Below are positions 10,036 through 22,330 of a stretch of DNA of 64,000 nt, one piece after another (position 1 is the stretch's first letter; each line of letters starts with the position of its first letter). Source of the DNA: Cylicocyclus nassatus (lineage: Eukaryota > Nematoda > Chromadorea > Rhabditida > Strongylidae). The stretch is from the NCBI GenBank assembly GCA_958299035.1, contig CATQJL010000001.1, forward strand, positions 83,453,071 to 83,517,070, written 5' to 3'. Under the pieces are notes generated by a model that was not told the DNA's origin, ran no database searches, and saw only the letters and a list, made by a program, of their open reading frames with translations. Position numbers and translations under genes: made by a program.

Positions 10036-11793
10036 GTAATGAAGGGCAATCATCGAAAGAGTGGTGGACGAATTAAAATCAACGTGGGTGGTACAGTATT
10101 TGAAACTACCGTTTCCATGCTAACTAGAGTGGACAACACTGTAAATTTACACTCATTTGCTTGCTAGTCTTCGAGATAATCGTGATTTTCAAGGTGCTTT
10201 CCACGATGGTGGCAGATCGTTGGCGAAATCAGGAAAAGTTGTTTGTAGACAGAAATCCGACTTATTTTGCAAAAGTAACGCACAGAATGCATTCATTGTG
10301 ATGGTTTCATTGATTCGCTTTAAGATACTAGACTACTTACGAGACGGTGAAAATGTCACTCTTCCCGAAGGAAATGAGGCTCGAGAGGCTTTACGAAAGG
10401 AAGCTGATGTGTTTTGGTAAAAAAAAAAGACTGTGGATGTCAATTTATCTTGTAATTTGCAGTTCTATAATCTTTCTGGTCTTGCCAGTATGTGCGTACC
10501 AGTGCACCCACAGATGAAGTCAACAATGGTGTTATGATAGAAACTATTCGCGATGATGATCTTGTACAGTGGAGAGAAAGCGCTATCGAAAAATATTGGA
10601 AGTATCTCGTCAGGTATAATTCAGAGTTTTGATGACCTTTGTGTCTGCTGTATTACAGTTTCATAAGTTTTTATTTTAGTGTGTTTGCGGCCTCGAGATG
10701 GGGCGACCAAATTTGCGCGTGAAAATAGCCACGACAGCACTACCGGCAGTCTACACAGGCAAATGGCCGGCATCAAACGCGGACTATCTATTCAAGGATT
10801 TGGTCGCCCAACCTGGCACCGCAGACACACCCTTGAGCGGAAAATTTGCAGAAGGCTGATCCCTGACGGAGGCGGTCGGTTTACTTTGCGAAGCAGGTGT
10901 GCAAGCGCCGCGTTTGACCATCTCATTGGGGCTCGTACGCCCGCGACGACTCGCTTACAAAGACAGCCGTCTTCGTCTCGGAACGATCTTTAGAGTGTAT
11001 GCAGTATGCAGTCTATCTCAAATAATGTTCTTTTCTGCTAGGCATCTTTACGAATGCGAATATCCGCCTGATGAAAGGAGCGTATTACGTTGTATGGCCT
11101 GTGCAATCTTGCTGCACGATTATGTTGGTCCCACAGCCACGGTTAACGATGGCACTGAAACTGTAATCAATTACGAAGAATGGACGTTGTTGAAAGATCA
11201 TATGCCGTTCATGAGGGGGGAAGTAGCAGAGGTGATACATAATGGATTTTACCATTATTTTCGCCGTTAAGATTTTTGATTACTTAATCAGAATTTTGCA
11301 GGTTGATATGTCCTTCTGTGATGTGCGATGGGGCCGCGAACTCCGGGCACACGTTCCGCGATCTGCATTGCGTTTGGCTCATCACAAGTAATCTCCGCTG
11401 CTTCCGAAACCCTCGTGATTTGACATTTCTTATAGTGACTCACTTTATTCGAAGTTTTTCGATGTAGACTGCCTGCTCAGTAAATACTCAGACTGCGTTA
11501 AGCTCGTGTTTACAGCAAACATAGACACGGAACTGTTCCATCAAACGCTCTGTCGAAGTTGTGGTCTGAGGTTGCCAGTCTGCAATGATACGAATCGAGC
11601 TGGGAACCAGAGGGACGGAAACGCGCAATAGCTCAGTCAGTATGAAGGCGAATCACTCACAGTGCAAGTGAATGAGGAGAAGAAGTCGTTGCTCAGCGGC
11701 AGCTTAGTAAATTTTCGTGGTCGAATTGGCTCAAATCTGGTACCGTACTCGGCGATGCTGATTAATCTGCTCGAAGAAAGTCATCTTGGCTAG
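10036..11793 (+). pseudogene. T1/BTB-CxxC family paralog 2 (longest copy, frame-broken)
   Basis: T1-domain exons at 10036-10140 (GRIKINVGGTVFETT), 10194-10274 (VLSTMVADRWRNQEKLFVDR), 10325-10408 (ILDYLRDGENVTLP) and 10463-10613 (FYNLSGLASMC ... LVQWRESAIEKYWKY) are followed by C-terminal exons near 10680-10996, 11042-11231 (CMAC knuckle, then HMPFMRGEVAE), 11302-11387 (CDVRWGRELRAHVPRSALRL) and 11436-11793 (second knuckle CRSCGLRLPVC). An ATG at 10039 sits three bases after TTTCAG, which could be a trans-splice acceptor. Three lesions are visible: loss of frame after the MC motif in the fourth exon, an in-frame TGA in exon 5 (FAEG-stop-SLTEAV), and an in-frame TAG at 11629-11631 followed by 53 further coding-like codons to 11793. 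This copy gives the fullest view of the family architecture but is probably not functional. Confidence 0.7.
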
Positions 11794-12210
11794 AGTTGGA
11801 GGGGGGGGGGGGCGGTTAGGAGTGCGATCGGCGCGAAGTTTTTGCGAAGCCACGTCGCAACGTACTTCGACCAATACAACAGCGCAATGTTACTTATGGC
11901 ATCGAGTCATGTATGCACCTGCCCCCATCCGCTGTTTCTGCCGCCAGGAATCTCTAACCTTGGGGAAGTTTTGTGAGTCCCAGAATTTGAACGCGACGTG
12001 CGCGGCAGAGCGGCCGCCGCGCGCGGTACCCCCTCACGTGCATCCCCAGAGCTTAGAGTCGAATCTCGGCTCCAGTATGGACTAAAGCTGGACAGTGACT
12101 CAGTTCCGTTTTCTTGAGACTATGCTTAATCGCACAAATTCATATTATTGTTGATTCAAAGATTTAGCTGCTCCTATGTATCCAGTTATTGCGAGCAGGG
12201 ACGTTGAACC
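11794..12210. other. Downstream flank, no gene
   Basis: Starts with a poly-G run and a GC-rich stretch containing a GCGGCCGC site. No exon or repeat boundary is recognised. Confidence 0.4.
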
Positions 12211-12214
12211 TTAA

Positions 12215-13045
12215 CACATTCACGACAATACCATCCCACCGGTGGGTCGTACGTGTTCTGCCATTTCGGACAGTACGACACACCGGTGGGTCTTGAGATT
12301 CCTGAAGCTCTAGCTTTGCCAATTCACGATGGAATTCTAGGGAGTTCTGGCACATGATTGGGGATACCTAGATGAAGCTGTAGCCAGAGTGGTCCGGGAT
12401 CGGGATACTGTAATGTGATGTTACGGTAACTATACCGCAGATTGATGTAAGGCACAGACTTTAGCTCAAATTCTTCGCAGAATTACATGCACAAGTAATA
12501 CGGTGCGGGCAAGAGACTGACGCTAGCAAACCAAAAATTTCGATTTTATTGATCTTTTGCATTATTCATCCTAGGGAGCTCGAATTTTAGTTACATAGGT
12601 TTTGTAGCATGCTGATTACGAAAATGATAGTCTCAAATTTTACCACCTTCTTGCATCAGTTTCTTGATTTCTACAAAAATTCTACCGTGCTGCTACCGTG
12701 GCCCCACTTCGGGACAGTAGTAAGAAAAGTGGGACTATAAACGTGATCGGCACGTAAAATAACCCCAAAACACGATTTTTCATGAAAATCCATGAAGTTG
12801 GTTTCGTACAGGATGACTCCGTAAACTTACCTTGTAACGCCAAAAACTGAAATAGATTGTTATTTGATAATCTGCGTCTTCGATTACCCCTCTGGAAAAA
12901 ACTCTTGGGGACATGTTTTGAACTTTTTTCAAAAAGACTACCATTTCGGACAATACGACCCACGGTGGGTCGTAAGTTTGACAAACCGAAAAAGGCTCTG
13001 GTCCGAAACGGCAGTAATCGAAAAATCGGACTTGTCGTGAATGTG
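12215..13045. mobile_element. TTAA-flanked non-autonomous DNA element
   Basis: Perfect 14-bp terminal inverted repeats CACATTCACGACAA / TTGTCGTGAATGTG are flanked by TTAA on both sides (12211-12214, 13046-13049). The interior contains palindromic CCCACCGGTGGG-type blocks and no transposase. TTAA duplication is the hallmark of the piggyBac superfamily; the assignment to that family is inference because the termini are not classical. A related, rearranged copy lies at 37.2-38.1 kb. Confidence 0.7.
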
Positions 13046-13311
13046 TTAAGCAACGCAGTAGAATTCATTTCATCAAGTGTCTCCCTCAGTTAAGAGAACA
13101 GAACATGAAAAAAGAAAAGTGTGAGGTTTTGATGGCACTATCTCATCTAAATAATAACACATTCTAAGAGAGACGGATATTTCTTCATCAAAATATACTG
13201 AAGGTCCCGAAATAGATCGTGACATGACACAAGCTCGAGCTTTGGGTACACAATATTCTTTCTATATTCTTACAAATTTGCTGCATCTACTACTGAAAAC
13301 TTTTAACCATA

Positions 13312-15481
13312 GGTGTGATGGGGTGAGCAGAAGCTCACCCCCCCCCCTTCACTTTGGAGGTCGGACCACCCCCCCTTTCACCTGAAAGGGACGAAAAAAT
13401 TTTTTCAAGGTGAGGAATTACTGCACACGGAATTACAAAAATCTTGAATGAAAAAATGCATTTTTAGAAGGATCGGATGTTGTAAAAATGGGTTCGAACT
13501 ACAACGATATGGGCAGCGGGCAATGGCAGACATTAAGAGGCTTGAAGGGCGCTGATGGACAGCTTTATTGGAAAATATTGATGTGAACGATGTTAATAAG
13601 AGCCATTGATCATGAATTTTTTTGCAAATAAATTGTTTTGTCGGTATTTATGTGCTACAATAAAAGAATTTGTTGTTCATTTGTGTTTGCTTAGAGCATA
13701 ATGAACATATAGAGTCCAGAATAATGATAAAAATAGTATAAATGATGTCAGGAGAAATTTCTAGGGCAGTATAGTTGAAATCACAGTGTTGGTCATTTTT
13801 AAGGAAAGTCAGTTTTTGAGTTAGTATAACTTAAGTCAGTTGCATAATATCATCTTGCGAGAGTATAGGCTTTAGTAAGTAACCTTTCCTCTATTATATA
13901 GAAAAAAAACTGGATCCTAAAAAGAATTCCCCCTAGAGTTACGAAGTCGCAAATAGAGCAGAAAACACAACTCCAAAAATCGATTTTTCGCAAATAACTT
14001 GTGTATATGTAAACGAATTTGAGATGCGAGGGTATAGGTAGATTCTAATCTTCAAGAGCTCTCGATTGATATATAGCATGTGGGGGTCCTATGTTTTTTA
14101 AGCCCTGCGAGGGTGGGTGAGCGGCCTCAGTTCAGGGTGCTCACCCCCCGCCACCTTAATGCATTAGAGAGGCGCCGGGAGGTGAGCAGGCTTAACTGAG
14201 ACTGCTCACCCCCCCCCTCGCAGGGCTTAAAATACATATTCCCCCCACATGTTATATATCATTCGAAAGCTCTTGACGAGACGAATCCACCTATACTATC
14301 GCCGTTTTGATTTATTAACTTATACAAAAGTTATATTAAAAAAATCGATTTTTGATGGGTTTCTTTGCAGCTTCATATCTCGGCGACGGGGGCATTCCAT
14401 GCTACACTTTTTTTGCATCTTACAGAGGGAGGTTTATTGAGTCACCTATACCCTCGCAGAGAGATCGGATGTACTAATGGAGAGTTACAGCAGGGAATAA
14501 AAGGTGCTTGAAAAACACAGGTAAATTTGGAATTTAAGTCAGTCGCTCCCGTGGAATCTCTTTGCGAGGGTATAGGTAACACTAAATGGACCTCCCTTTT
14601 GAAGATGCAAAGAAAATTAAATCATGAAATGCCCCCACCGTGGAGATATGGGGCTCTGACGTGGAGGGGGGGGTACCGTTGGACCTCTGAAAACTATCTC
14701 ACCTGGCAAAGATATTGAACCTCACAAATTATATATCGTAGTATAGCTCTTGAAGGCCAAGATCCGAATCTATTTTAAAATTGGCTTTAGCTCATTCATA
14801 CAAGAGTTATACTGGAAAGCGATCTACTGCAAGTTACTTATGTTGGCAAAACTGACCTTGCTCAATTATCGTCAACATCGTAGCTTCAACTTTACTGCGC
14901 TAAGAATTCCTCCTGACATCAATTATACTAGTCTTATCACTGTGCTCATTGTGCATGTTTATCCTGCTTTAAGTGGAACATTGAGCAGCAAATTTTTTTT
15001 TATTGTATTCCATAGATACCGACTTACGGATTTATTAGCAACAATAATTCCTAATCATCGAGGTCTCTTATTAACATTATCCACATTTGTAAGTTCCAAG
15101 TGAAACTTCATTCAGCACCTTCCAAGCTCGAGTATCTGCCACTGTCCATTGCAACTTTCGGTCGAATCACATTTACAATATTACATGTTCCACTCACCTA
15201 AACATGCATTTTCTCACCAAAAATGGTGTATCAAAATGAAATAATAATTATATAAATTGAAAACAAAGTACTTATAAAATTTCACTAATTTTTCATACAA
15301 ATCCAACTTAGAAAATTTGACCATTTGAACTGAATAATTTTATAATTTTCACCATTTTTTCAACCTCCCCCCCCCCCCCCCCGGTCGACGTCGGAACATT
15401 TCCGACACCCTTCACTTTTGAGGCTCAAAAATAGCCGAGACACCCTTCACTTTGGAGGGTGCCCGCTCACCCTATCGCACC
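13312..15481. mobile_element. 2.2-kb TA-flanked element with inner palindrome
   Basis: Imperfect termini GGTGTGATGGGGTGAGC and the complement of GCTCACCCTATCGCACC are flanked by TA on both sides (13310-13311, 15482-15483). Poly-C tracts lie just inside each end. An inner palindrome at about 13975-14360 is centred near 14165, and the motif GCGAGGGTATAGGT recurs in both orientations at 13857, 14028, 14300, 14449 and 14566. No long open frame or recognisable transposase is present. Confidence 0.55.
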
Positions 15482-15489
15482 TATGCTTT

Positions 15490-17525
15490 TAACAGAGACA
15501 GCTGAGCTTTGACGCGTGAGGAAGCTGTAAAGATCATATTGGCAGAAATTTTTAGGCTTCTTTTCCATTTAGAAAAAGGAAAGAGAATATGCATATCTGC
15601 TTTTGTTGCAAGTGGAGTGGCTTGCTTGGAGTGCGCAGTAAGGCGATTTCTGTAGCTCGAACCACCAAATTGGTGATTTGGACTCGCAGATTGTCTGATG
15701 GAATGAAACTCTGCGCGTGAAATTTCGATTTGTAGGGACTGCATTGAGCAGCGCACAGGAACTGAGCGCTGTTGCGATTAAACGAGTGGGTCTCGCTTGG
15801 AACACACTTTTTTGCAACGAAATAGTTCTAGAATATGAGGAGTTTAATACTTAGATCATTTGTTAAAAGCTGGGGTTCACCAGTATAGTTTTTTTGAGTT
15901 GATAGTTTCTTCCTGTTCTCAAGGAACATTCAAGGAGTGTGCAAACTATTGTATTCGACTTAGTCAACGTAGATTGAGACGCCTTCAGGTATCAAACCAG
16001 CATCGTTTAATGTCTCAGATTTCGCTAAAATATTGCGCATTGGAGTTGTGCGAAGGGACTATTACGATGATTTAGAGAATGAGCTCTTCGCTCAAACTTG
16101 ATTTAACACATGCATTTTGTGACCTCGAGCAGCCAAATAAAGAGGGGATTGAGAAATGCATTGTGTACGTCGTGATAGAGCTCAACATAGAATTGTGCCT
16201 TGTTTCTTCGGAATAAATGGTAAATCGGGAAAAAACACATTCTTCATAAAATGCTTACAGAACATCTTGCAAATGATGAATGTGGAATGCGTTTGCGTGA
16301 AGAATGTGAAACATCTTACAGATGCCAAACCTCGTGGCAGATGTTCAAGTTAATACTTGCACACTAATCTCACCTAATATCAATCCTTGATTTGATCTAC
16401 ATCTGATAGAAAAATGTTTAGGTTAAGCCAAGATTCTGCAAAGTCATTAAATAATGCTTACTTTCGGAGATCTTACTCCATGTTTTCTTACAAGCTTCCA
16501 GAAATTTTTGAGACCTCTAGTTTTTGTATGACAAAAGGATAAAATTTTGGGTATTTATTTGAGCGCTTTTTGAACACTGCAATATCTCAAACCTATTCAA
16601 ATTACTGTCACATATTATCTTACGGATGTGGTTAGCTTAGCCGGGCTTGTTTAGCCATCGATATAACCAGATTTGAATGAACATTGCCTTTCAAGTATTT
16701 CAATCGAATAGCATTTCAAGTCAAAAACAATTTTGCTTCTCTCTCCCGTTCGCGATGGGAGAAAAAAGTGCAGTAGCAGTGCAGCTTTTGTGACTCATTT
16801 GTCTGTTATCGGCAATAGCAGCTGGCAGAAGCGTAAGTTCATGGTTTACATTCTACACTTCTTAAAGTTTTATTGGGTTGTCCCAAAAGTCTTTTACCGG
16901 CGAAAATCAGCGAACCTTAATTTTCAAAATTAGAGCAGCGATTATTCGATAAAGCAAGGCAAGCTCTACAACCTTCGAAGAATCGCAATAGGTTGATACA
17001 CGTGAATTTTGAGGCCGACATTCAAAAAATTTTAGATGCCCGAAACGTCCGATTTCAGCGCAGAAAAGCTCTACGGACCTCTAACTTGCTTATATTAGGT
17101 TGTCCGGAAATTAATGCAGGTTTTGAATTCCAACCGCAGTAAGTCACACACTTCTCATTTCTAAGTAGGTTGCAAGGTACCGCTCGATAGAGCAAAGCAA
17201 GCTCTACAAGATGACAGTCTTGATTTAGCAACAGCTCTAATCCACCACGAGTTTCGAGCCAAAAACTAAAAAAATTCAACTGCCCGAATAATTGAAAAAA
17301 AATCGTAACTCAGTTCATAAAAATCCTACAAAAATTCCAACTTGCTCACGTAAACACAATCCACATAGGGCATCTTTATACGCCGTTGCCGCATTTTTTT
17401 CTCTGTTAGAAATCAAGAAAACGGAGATTTTCGTGCATTTGCCAAAGTGATCCTGTGCTGTCCCCACATAGGTAGTTGTATACAACAAATCTGTAGAAGT
17501 ATAAACATAAATTTTCAGCTCTCTA
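15490..17525. other. Intergenic with old repeats
   Basis: No gene recognised. 15.6-16.1 kb is a diverged copy of the repeat at 8.3-9.1 kb. Two related blocks at 16875-17090 and 17096-17300 each start with (T)AGGTTGTCC or GGGTTGTCCC and share AAAGCAAGCTCTACAA; their ends resemble mariner termini, so they are probably mariner remnants. The rest is AT-rich sequence without recognised features. Confidence 0.45.
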
Positions 17526-18025
17526 NNNNNNNNNNNNNNNNNNNNNNNNNNNNNNNNNNNNNNNNNNNNNNNNNNNNNNNNNNNNNNNNNNNNNNNNNNN
17601 NNNNNNNNNNNNNNNNNNNNNNNNNNNNNNNNNNNNNNNNNNNNNNNNNNNNNNNNNNNNNNNNNNNNNNNNNNNNNNNNNNNNNNNNNNNNNNNNNNNN
17701 NNNNNNNNNNNNNNNNNNNNNNNNNNNNNNNNNNNNNNNNNNNNNNNNNNNNNNNNNNNNNNNNNNNNNNNNNNNNNNNNNNNNNNNNNNNNNNNNNNNN
17801 NNNNNNNNNNNNNNNNNNNNNNNNNNNNNNNNNNNNNNNNNNNNNNNNNNNNNNNNNNNNNNNNNNNNNNNNNNNNNNNNNNNNNNNNNNNNNNNNNNNN
17901 NNNNNNNNNNNNNNNNNNNNNNNNNNNNNNNNNNNNNNNNNNNNNNNNNNNNNNNNNNNNNNNNNNNNNNNNNNNNNNNNNNNNNNNNNNNNNNNNNNNN
18001 NNNNNNNNNNNNNNNNNNNNNNNNN
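17526..18025. other. 500-N scaffold gap
   Basis: Exactly 500 N, a fixed-size scaffolding gap. Its real length is unknown. Open frames that cross it are meaningless. Confidence 0.99.
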
Positions 18026-18051
18026 AAGCAGTGGTATCAACGCAGAGTACT
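18026..18051 (+). other. Library linker sequence retained at a contig end
   Basis: The first bases after the gap are AAGCAGTGGTATCAACGC and continue into AGAGTACT. This matches the SMART/ISPCR-type PCR handle, which to my knowledge is also used for low-input long-read DNA amplification. It is not genomic. Confidence 0.95.
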
Positions 18052-20170
18052 GGTAGTTACCATACATAGAGTTTTTTTCTGATAATCTTGATTTCTTCTA
18101 GAAGGAACTCAAAGAAATGATGCAGTGACTTAGCTCTTTGTAAAAAAAAACTTATAGCTTCACAACTAGCTAGATTTATAAACACTGAACAGGAACTTTC
18201 CACCTGATCCAACACATACACAAGGAAGAAGCTTTTGCTGTTAAATAGACCTTAGGTATACGGTAGGCAGCAGTAGCGTGGTGAAAGCATGCAGATACTT
18301 TAGCCTAACTGAAAAACTGTCTACCGTATACATATTGTAACTAAGGCCTTCTCAGACAATTGACCGTAAGTTTGCTGGTCATTCTTGAAACGAACATCCG
18401 CAGCCCTTTATGGAAAGTGCTGCGCATGACTCCGTTTTCAATCAGTGTGGCGTCAAATTCCTGCGGAAGTTCGTGTTTTCCGCGATTGAACTTCTATGAT
18501 AATTTACATAATAACTGAAACCGCTGCAAATATGTTGTGTTCGGTGGAAGTTCCCTTTGGTTGTCTGAGTTGTTTATAAGGAAATGAGCGGCGCTAAACT
18601 GAATTATCTAGATTCTGAGTTCTGTAAACAAAGACATTATTCCGCTAATCTTGCGGTAGCTGTTGGTGAGCTGTGAAGTAGTTTCCAAAGCTTAGCTCGT
18701 CATCTTGAAGTATCTTTATTGGGTAGAGATTTAGAGCTTAGTAATCAGCGTATACTGTAATACGAAGCCAAATTGCTGGTGATGAGACAGCAATGGTCCA
18801 CAAATTTATTGCAATGTTGCCAGTCGAAGTGAGGACTGCGGAAAATGCGTCCACCATCCATTGTCCCATTTTACCGTACAGCACAACCTTGATTTTACCT
18901 ACAACATTTCCAAATTGATAACTGCTGAATGTCCGCCGTTTTCTGCCTCAGTTTTTAGGCTGTCAGTCACTTGAAACGATTTCGAGAAATGCGGAGATGA
19001 TTTGGTTTATTTAAGTGATCCATGGCCTTGTGGAGTATTGCATGAGCGAAGTCCGGCCCCTGCTTTCGCGATCTGGCAAAGCCCTATAATCAAATTTTGA
19101 AGAGAACGAAACCAAAAAGAGGATCCTCAACGCTTTGAATCTGGATTCATTATTCGGAATTAGGATGAACATAAGTCGATACTCAGAGCATTATATGATG
19201 TTCACGGTGGAGTGGTATCAACGCAGAGTACTGAAAATTATTCTGTAAATTGCTACATTCAATCTATGCTGGGATGACAATTTGAAGTATTCGAATCACT
19301 GTGAAATGATGAAAGTGAATACAGTAATGGTTCGAGAGCAGCCTTCACAAACGATCTTAGATCTCCGGACAATCCATGCTGAATGGTAGTTGACGCGAAC
19401 ATCTCAGAAAGTACGATTCAGTGGTGGGTCATACATATTTTGGTTTTTTGTCGTCTTTACGATGAATTTCTCGGGGGAAGTGTGGAGACTTTTGAACCGC
19501 TTCCTAGAAGACTAAAATTTAAAGCTTTGAGACCCATATACGGGTCATTCTAAGCTCTGGTCCAAAATAATAGTTGAAAAAATTGCTTGTTCTATACGTG
19601 TTAAGCACTTAAACACTTAAAACAGGTTTCCTTTGTAAAAAAAATGTCCTTACTCTGAAAAAAAAAAGATCAGGTACCTTTTTGCGTAGATATGAAAGTT
19701 CGGCTGATGAGCAATGTACGATTATTCAACCTTTCACTTCTAACGAATAGTTTAATTTTATTTTTCCGGTGTATTCAGAGATCTCTCTGCAGTTGCCCAG
19801 CGCAGGCAAGGCAGATTTTATCTTAGTCTATAGAAAAGCTGGGATAGGGACAGAAATGCAACAGTGCACCATTGCTCGTCATAGAATGGTTTTTTTCCTA
19901 ACATAATGAAGAGTAAAAAATCTTTTGGTTAGGTTCGCACCCTTTTCCTGGAGTCTTGCGATACAGAAAATTTCAGCGCTTTTTTTCTGGAATTTCAGTG
20001 TCATTTGGTTGTTCACAACGCAAATCTGCGCATCTTCCATGACTCATATGTCGATTTCCTTCAGCTTCACGTGGCCGTCAACATGGTAGGTTTTATGATT
20101 GTGAAAGGAATTTAAAATCAAAAACAGTACTGCTCTTTTCCTTGTTTTGCAATGACTACTTGAATTATGT
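18052..20170. repeat. Diverged, rearranged copy of segment B
   Basis: 18.05-18.94 kb matches 52.62-53.51 kb in the same orientation, and 18.95-20.17 kb matches 46.36-47.65 kb, although in segment B these two parts lie in opposite relative orientation. It includes the ATG/GTAGGT first-exon position of the T1 family at about 20090, but no T1 exons follow. A linker remnant sits inside it at 19211-19232. Either a genuine rearranged paralog or an amplification chimera. Confidence 0.7.
19211..19232 (+). other. Internal linker remnant
   Basis: AGTGGTATCAACGCAGAGTA followed by CT lies in the middle of a contig. In the paralogous stretch at about 46632-46665 the corresponding bases are ordinary sequence, so the linker replaces about 30 bp at a junction. 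Confidence 0.93.
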
Positions 20171-21205
20171 CAGCTGGCTACTGTCTAAATTTTGACAATT
20201 GCTGGAACTGAAAGGTTTTTGCCATGTAAGAAAAAGTCGATTATTTGTACTAAACTCTTATGTCTCTGCAAAAATGCATGCGTTTGAATGGAAATTTTTT
20301 CTAAAATAATTTTATACCGTCGTATCTTTTTTGAGGGCTGTGGGCGGACCGATTTGCACAAATTGCTCTGGAGAACTGGAGAAATGTCTGTTTCCGAAAT
20401 CTTCGAAGTCGCGAGATGGGACACTAAAGTATGAGCAGGGTTGAGCAAGAGGTCAGGCACAAGTCTTTTCAAAACGACCCCCCCCCCCCGGGGAAAGCCC
20501 CTAAACGACCCCTCTGCTTCACCTCCAGGACCTCAGTCTGTGATAATTCGAAGAGATCAGCCGTTTTTGGGAGGTTCTTGTTTTTTGGAGGTCTGTAGGT
20601 CGACTTTCTGCGATTGCACAGCACACGCAACTTGACGGCAAGTTTTGGATTTTGGATAGCCCTACTTTTAGAGCTATAATTCCCACAGGGGTGTATTGTT
20701 TGGCTCCAAATTTGCAGTATTGCGAGAAGAGGCTTTGAGTTCAATACTCATAGCAGAAGTGGAGCGATTTCTAGATTTTGAAAACAAGTTAATCGGGTCA
20801 GGCGCAACCCCTCAAAAGCTCAGGCGGCCTGACCTTTTGTGGGGTTGCGCCTGACCCGATTAACTTTATCATTGAAGAAGCTTTTTTATTCAAGTTTTAT
20901 GTGAATCGCTAGCACAACCCTCGAAGATTCTACAGTAAGTGTTTGGACTTTCTTCGACTTGTTTCGGCCTTGTGGTAATCCGTGGAGTTGAAGCAGTCAT
21001 GGCGAAAAACGCGCCGGTCGGAATTTTGGCATTATTTCTTACTCCACTATTTGCAAGCGATACAAAGCGCGATTTTTAGCCTAGACTAGTAAGGAACAAT
21101 ACTTTGTTACGAGTACAAAAAAATTGACTTTTCTCACTTTTGAAAACAAGTTAATCATGTTTGAAAATCACGCTTTTTAGTCGTTGAGAAACACTAGATA
21201 ATGCA
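20171..21205. other. Intergenic with a palindrome
   Basis: No gene recognised. A near-perfect inverted repeat at about 20786-20870 has arms AGTTAATCGGGTCAGGCGCA and its complement. Poly-C and GACCCC-rich stretches at 20.47 kb resemble 27.33 kb. Confidence 0.45.
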
Positions 21206-22071
21206 GTAAATAATGCTCAGACAGCGGATAGGACCCCTCCGCCGGAGAAATGGCAGGGTCGCGGCGTTTCCCCAGCGGTGGGTCTCCCATTTGTCCGGCG
21301 GAGCCCTCCCATTTCTCCGGCGGAGACCTCCCATTTCTGCTCCGGATACCTCCCATCTTCTGCTCCGGATACCCCCCATTTTCTGCTCCGGATACCCCCC
21401 ATTTTCTGCTCCGGATACCTCCCATTTTCTGCTCCGGAGCCCCCCGATTTTGTGCGCCGGAGCCCCCCGATTTTGTGCGCCGGAGCCCCCCGATTTTGTG
21501 CTCCGCAAGTCTGCCGCGGCATACTGTAATTAGCCCTAATTAAAGGCAGCTTCCAGGCAGATCTGGACCTATGGGGCTTTTACATGGAAAGTATTTTTGG
21601 GGCCCTAACTAAGGCACTGCCGAAGCAGCAGCTCAGGTAGTGTAATGGCGGAGATATTCCCCTCGAAACAGACCCCCCGCGAACGTATTCGCATGGATTC
21701 ATGGCAGTTTCGCGCCAGGATCCACGCTTTGCGCCATGAATCCATGCGAAACACGGTCGCGGGGTCCGGTTTCGAGCAGAATATCTCAGGCGTTAGAGCA
21801 CTACTTGAGCTGCCGGTTGGGTAATGGCTTAGTTAGGGCCCCAAATGTACTTTCCATGTAAAATCCCCATAGGTCCAGACTTGCCTGGACGCTGCCTTTA
21901 AGCTCCAAACCCCAATTTTGTCTCTAAACCCCACCCAAATAAGCCGAATAGGACCCCCCCCCCCCCGGGTAGGAGTTTAGCGCGACCCTCACCCCGTACT
22001 CTACCCCCTCCCTCTCACTCCTAGCGTTTGTGGATAGAAGATAGAAGAAAGAACGAAGAGATAAGACATTT
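21206..22071 (+). mobile_element. Minisatellite-bearing element, copy with nested insertion
   Basis: Reverse complement of 427-904: terminus CAGACAGCGGATAGGACC near 21220, 23-bp units at about 21290-21500 (with GGATACC and GGAGCC variants), then the conserved block ending near CACTCCTAGCGTTTGTGG. It carries a 354-bp TTAA-flanked insertion. No coding function. Confidence 0.7.
21544..21897. mobile_element. 354-bp palindromic TTAA element with known empty site
   Basis: Imperfect inverted repeats run almost the full length (AGGCAGCTTCCAGGCAGATC at one end, the complement of GGCAAGTCTGGACCTATGGG-like sequence at the other). TTAA is duplicated at both sides (21540-21543, 21898-21901). The homologous element at 427-904 has a single TTAA (603-606) and no insertion. 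Behaves as a TTAA-targeting MITE. Confidence 0.85.
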
Positions 22072-22330
22072 ATTTCAAATTTTTCAAACTTTCGAAAAAT
22101 CTATCTATCTATCTCCAGCATACGTACAACAGTTAATTCATATTACAAAAACCATACTAGGAGTTAGAGATAAGAATATTCAAAGAAAAACTAATTTCCT
22201 AGTTGCAAAAAGAACCTTGTAACACCACAGTATAAGCATATGGTTTTAACATGGTAAGAAAATGACAAAAAGATCAAAAAAGCATTCTGTGCAACATGAA
22301 ACAAAACAGCGAGGAACGCCATAAACTCAC
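22072..22330. other. AT-rich flank, no exon seen
   Basis: Lies 3' of the last visible ctr9-type exon on the minus strand, after its GTGAGT donor. I find no further ctr9 exon here, so the gene is either truncated or continues beyond the element at 21.2 kb. Confidence 0.4.

Noticed and set aside
17315..18082. Long open frames across the first gap
   Set aside because: They consist mostly of N-derived unknown residues; the same applies to frames across 44915-45414.
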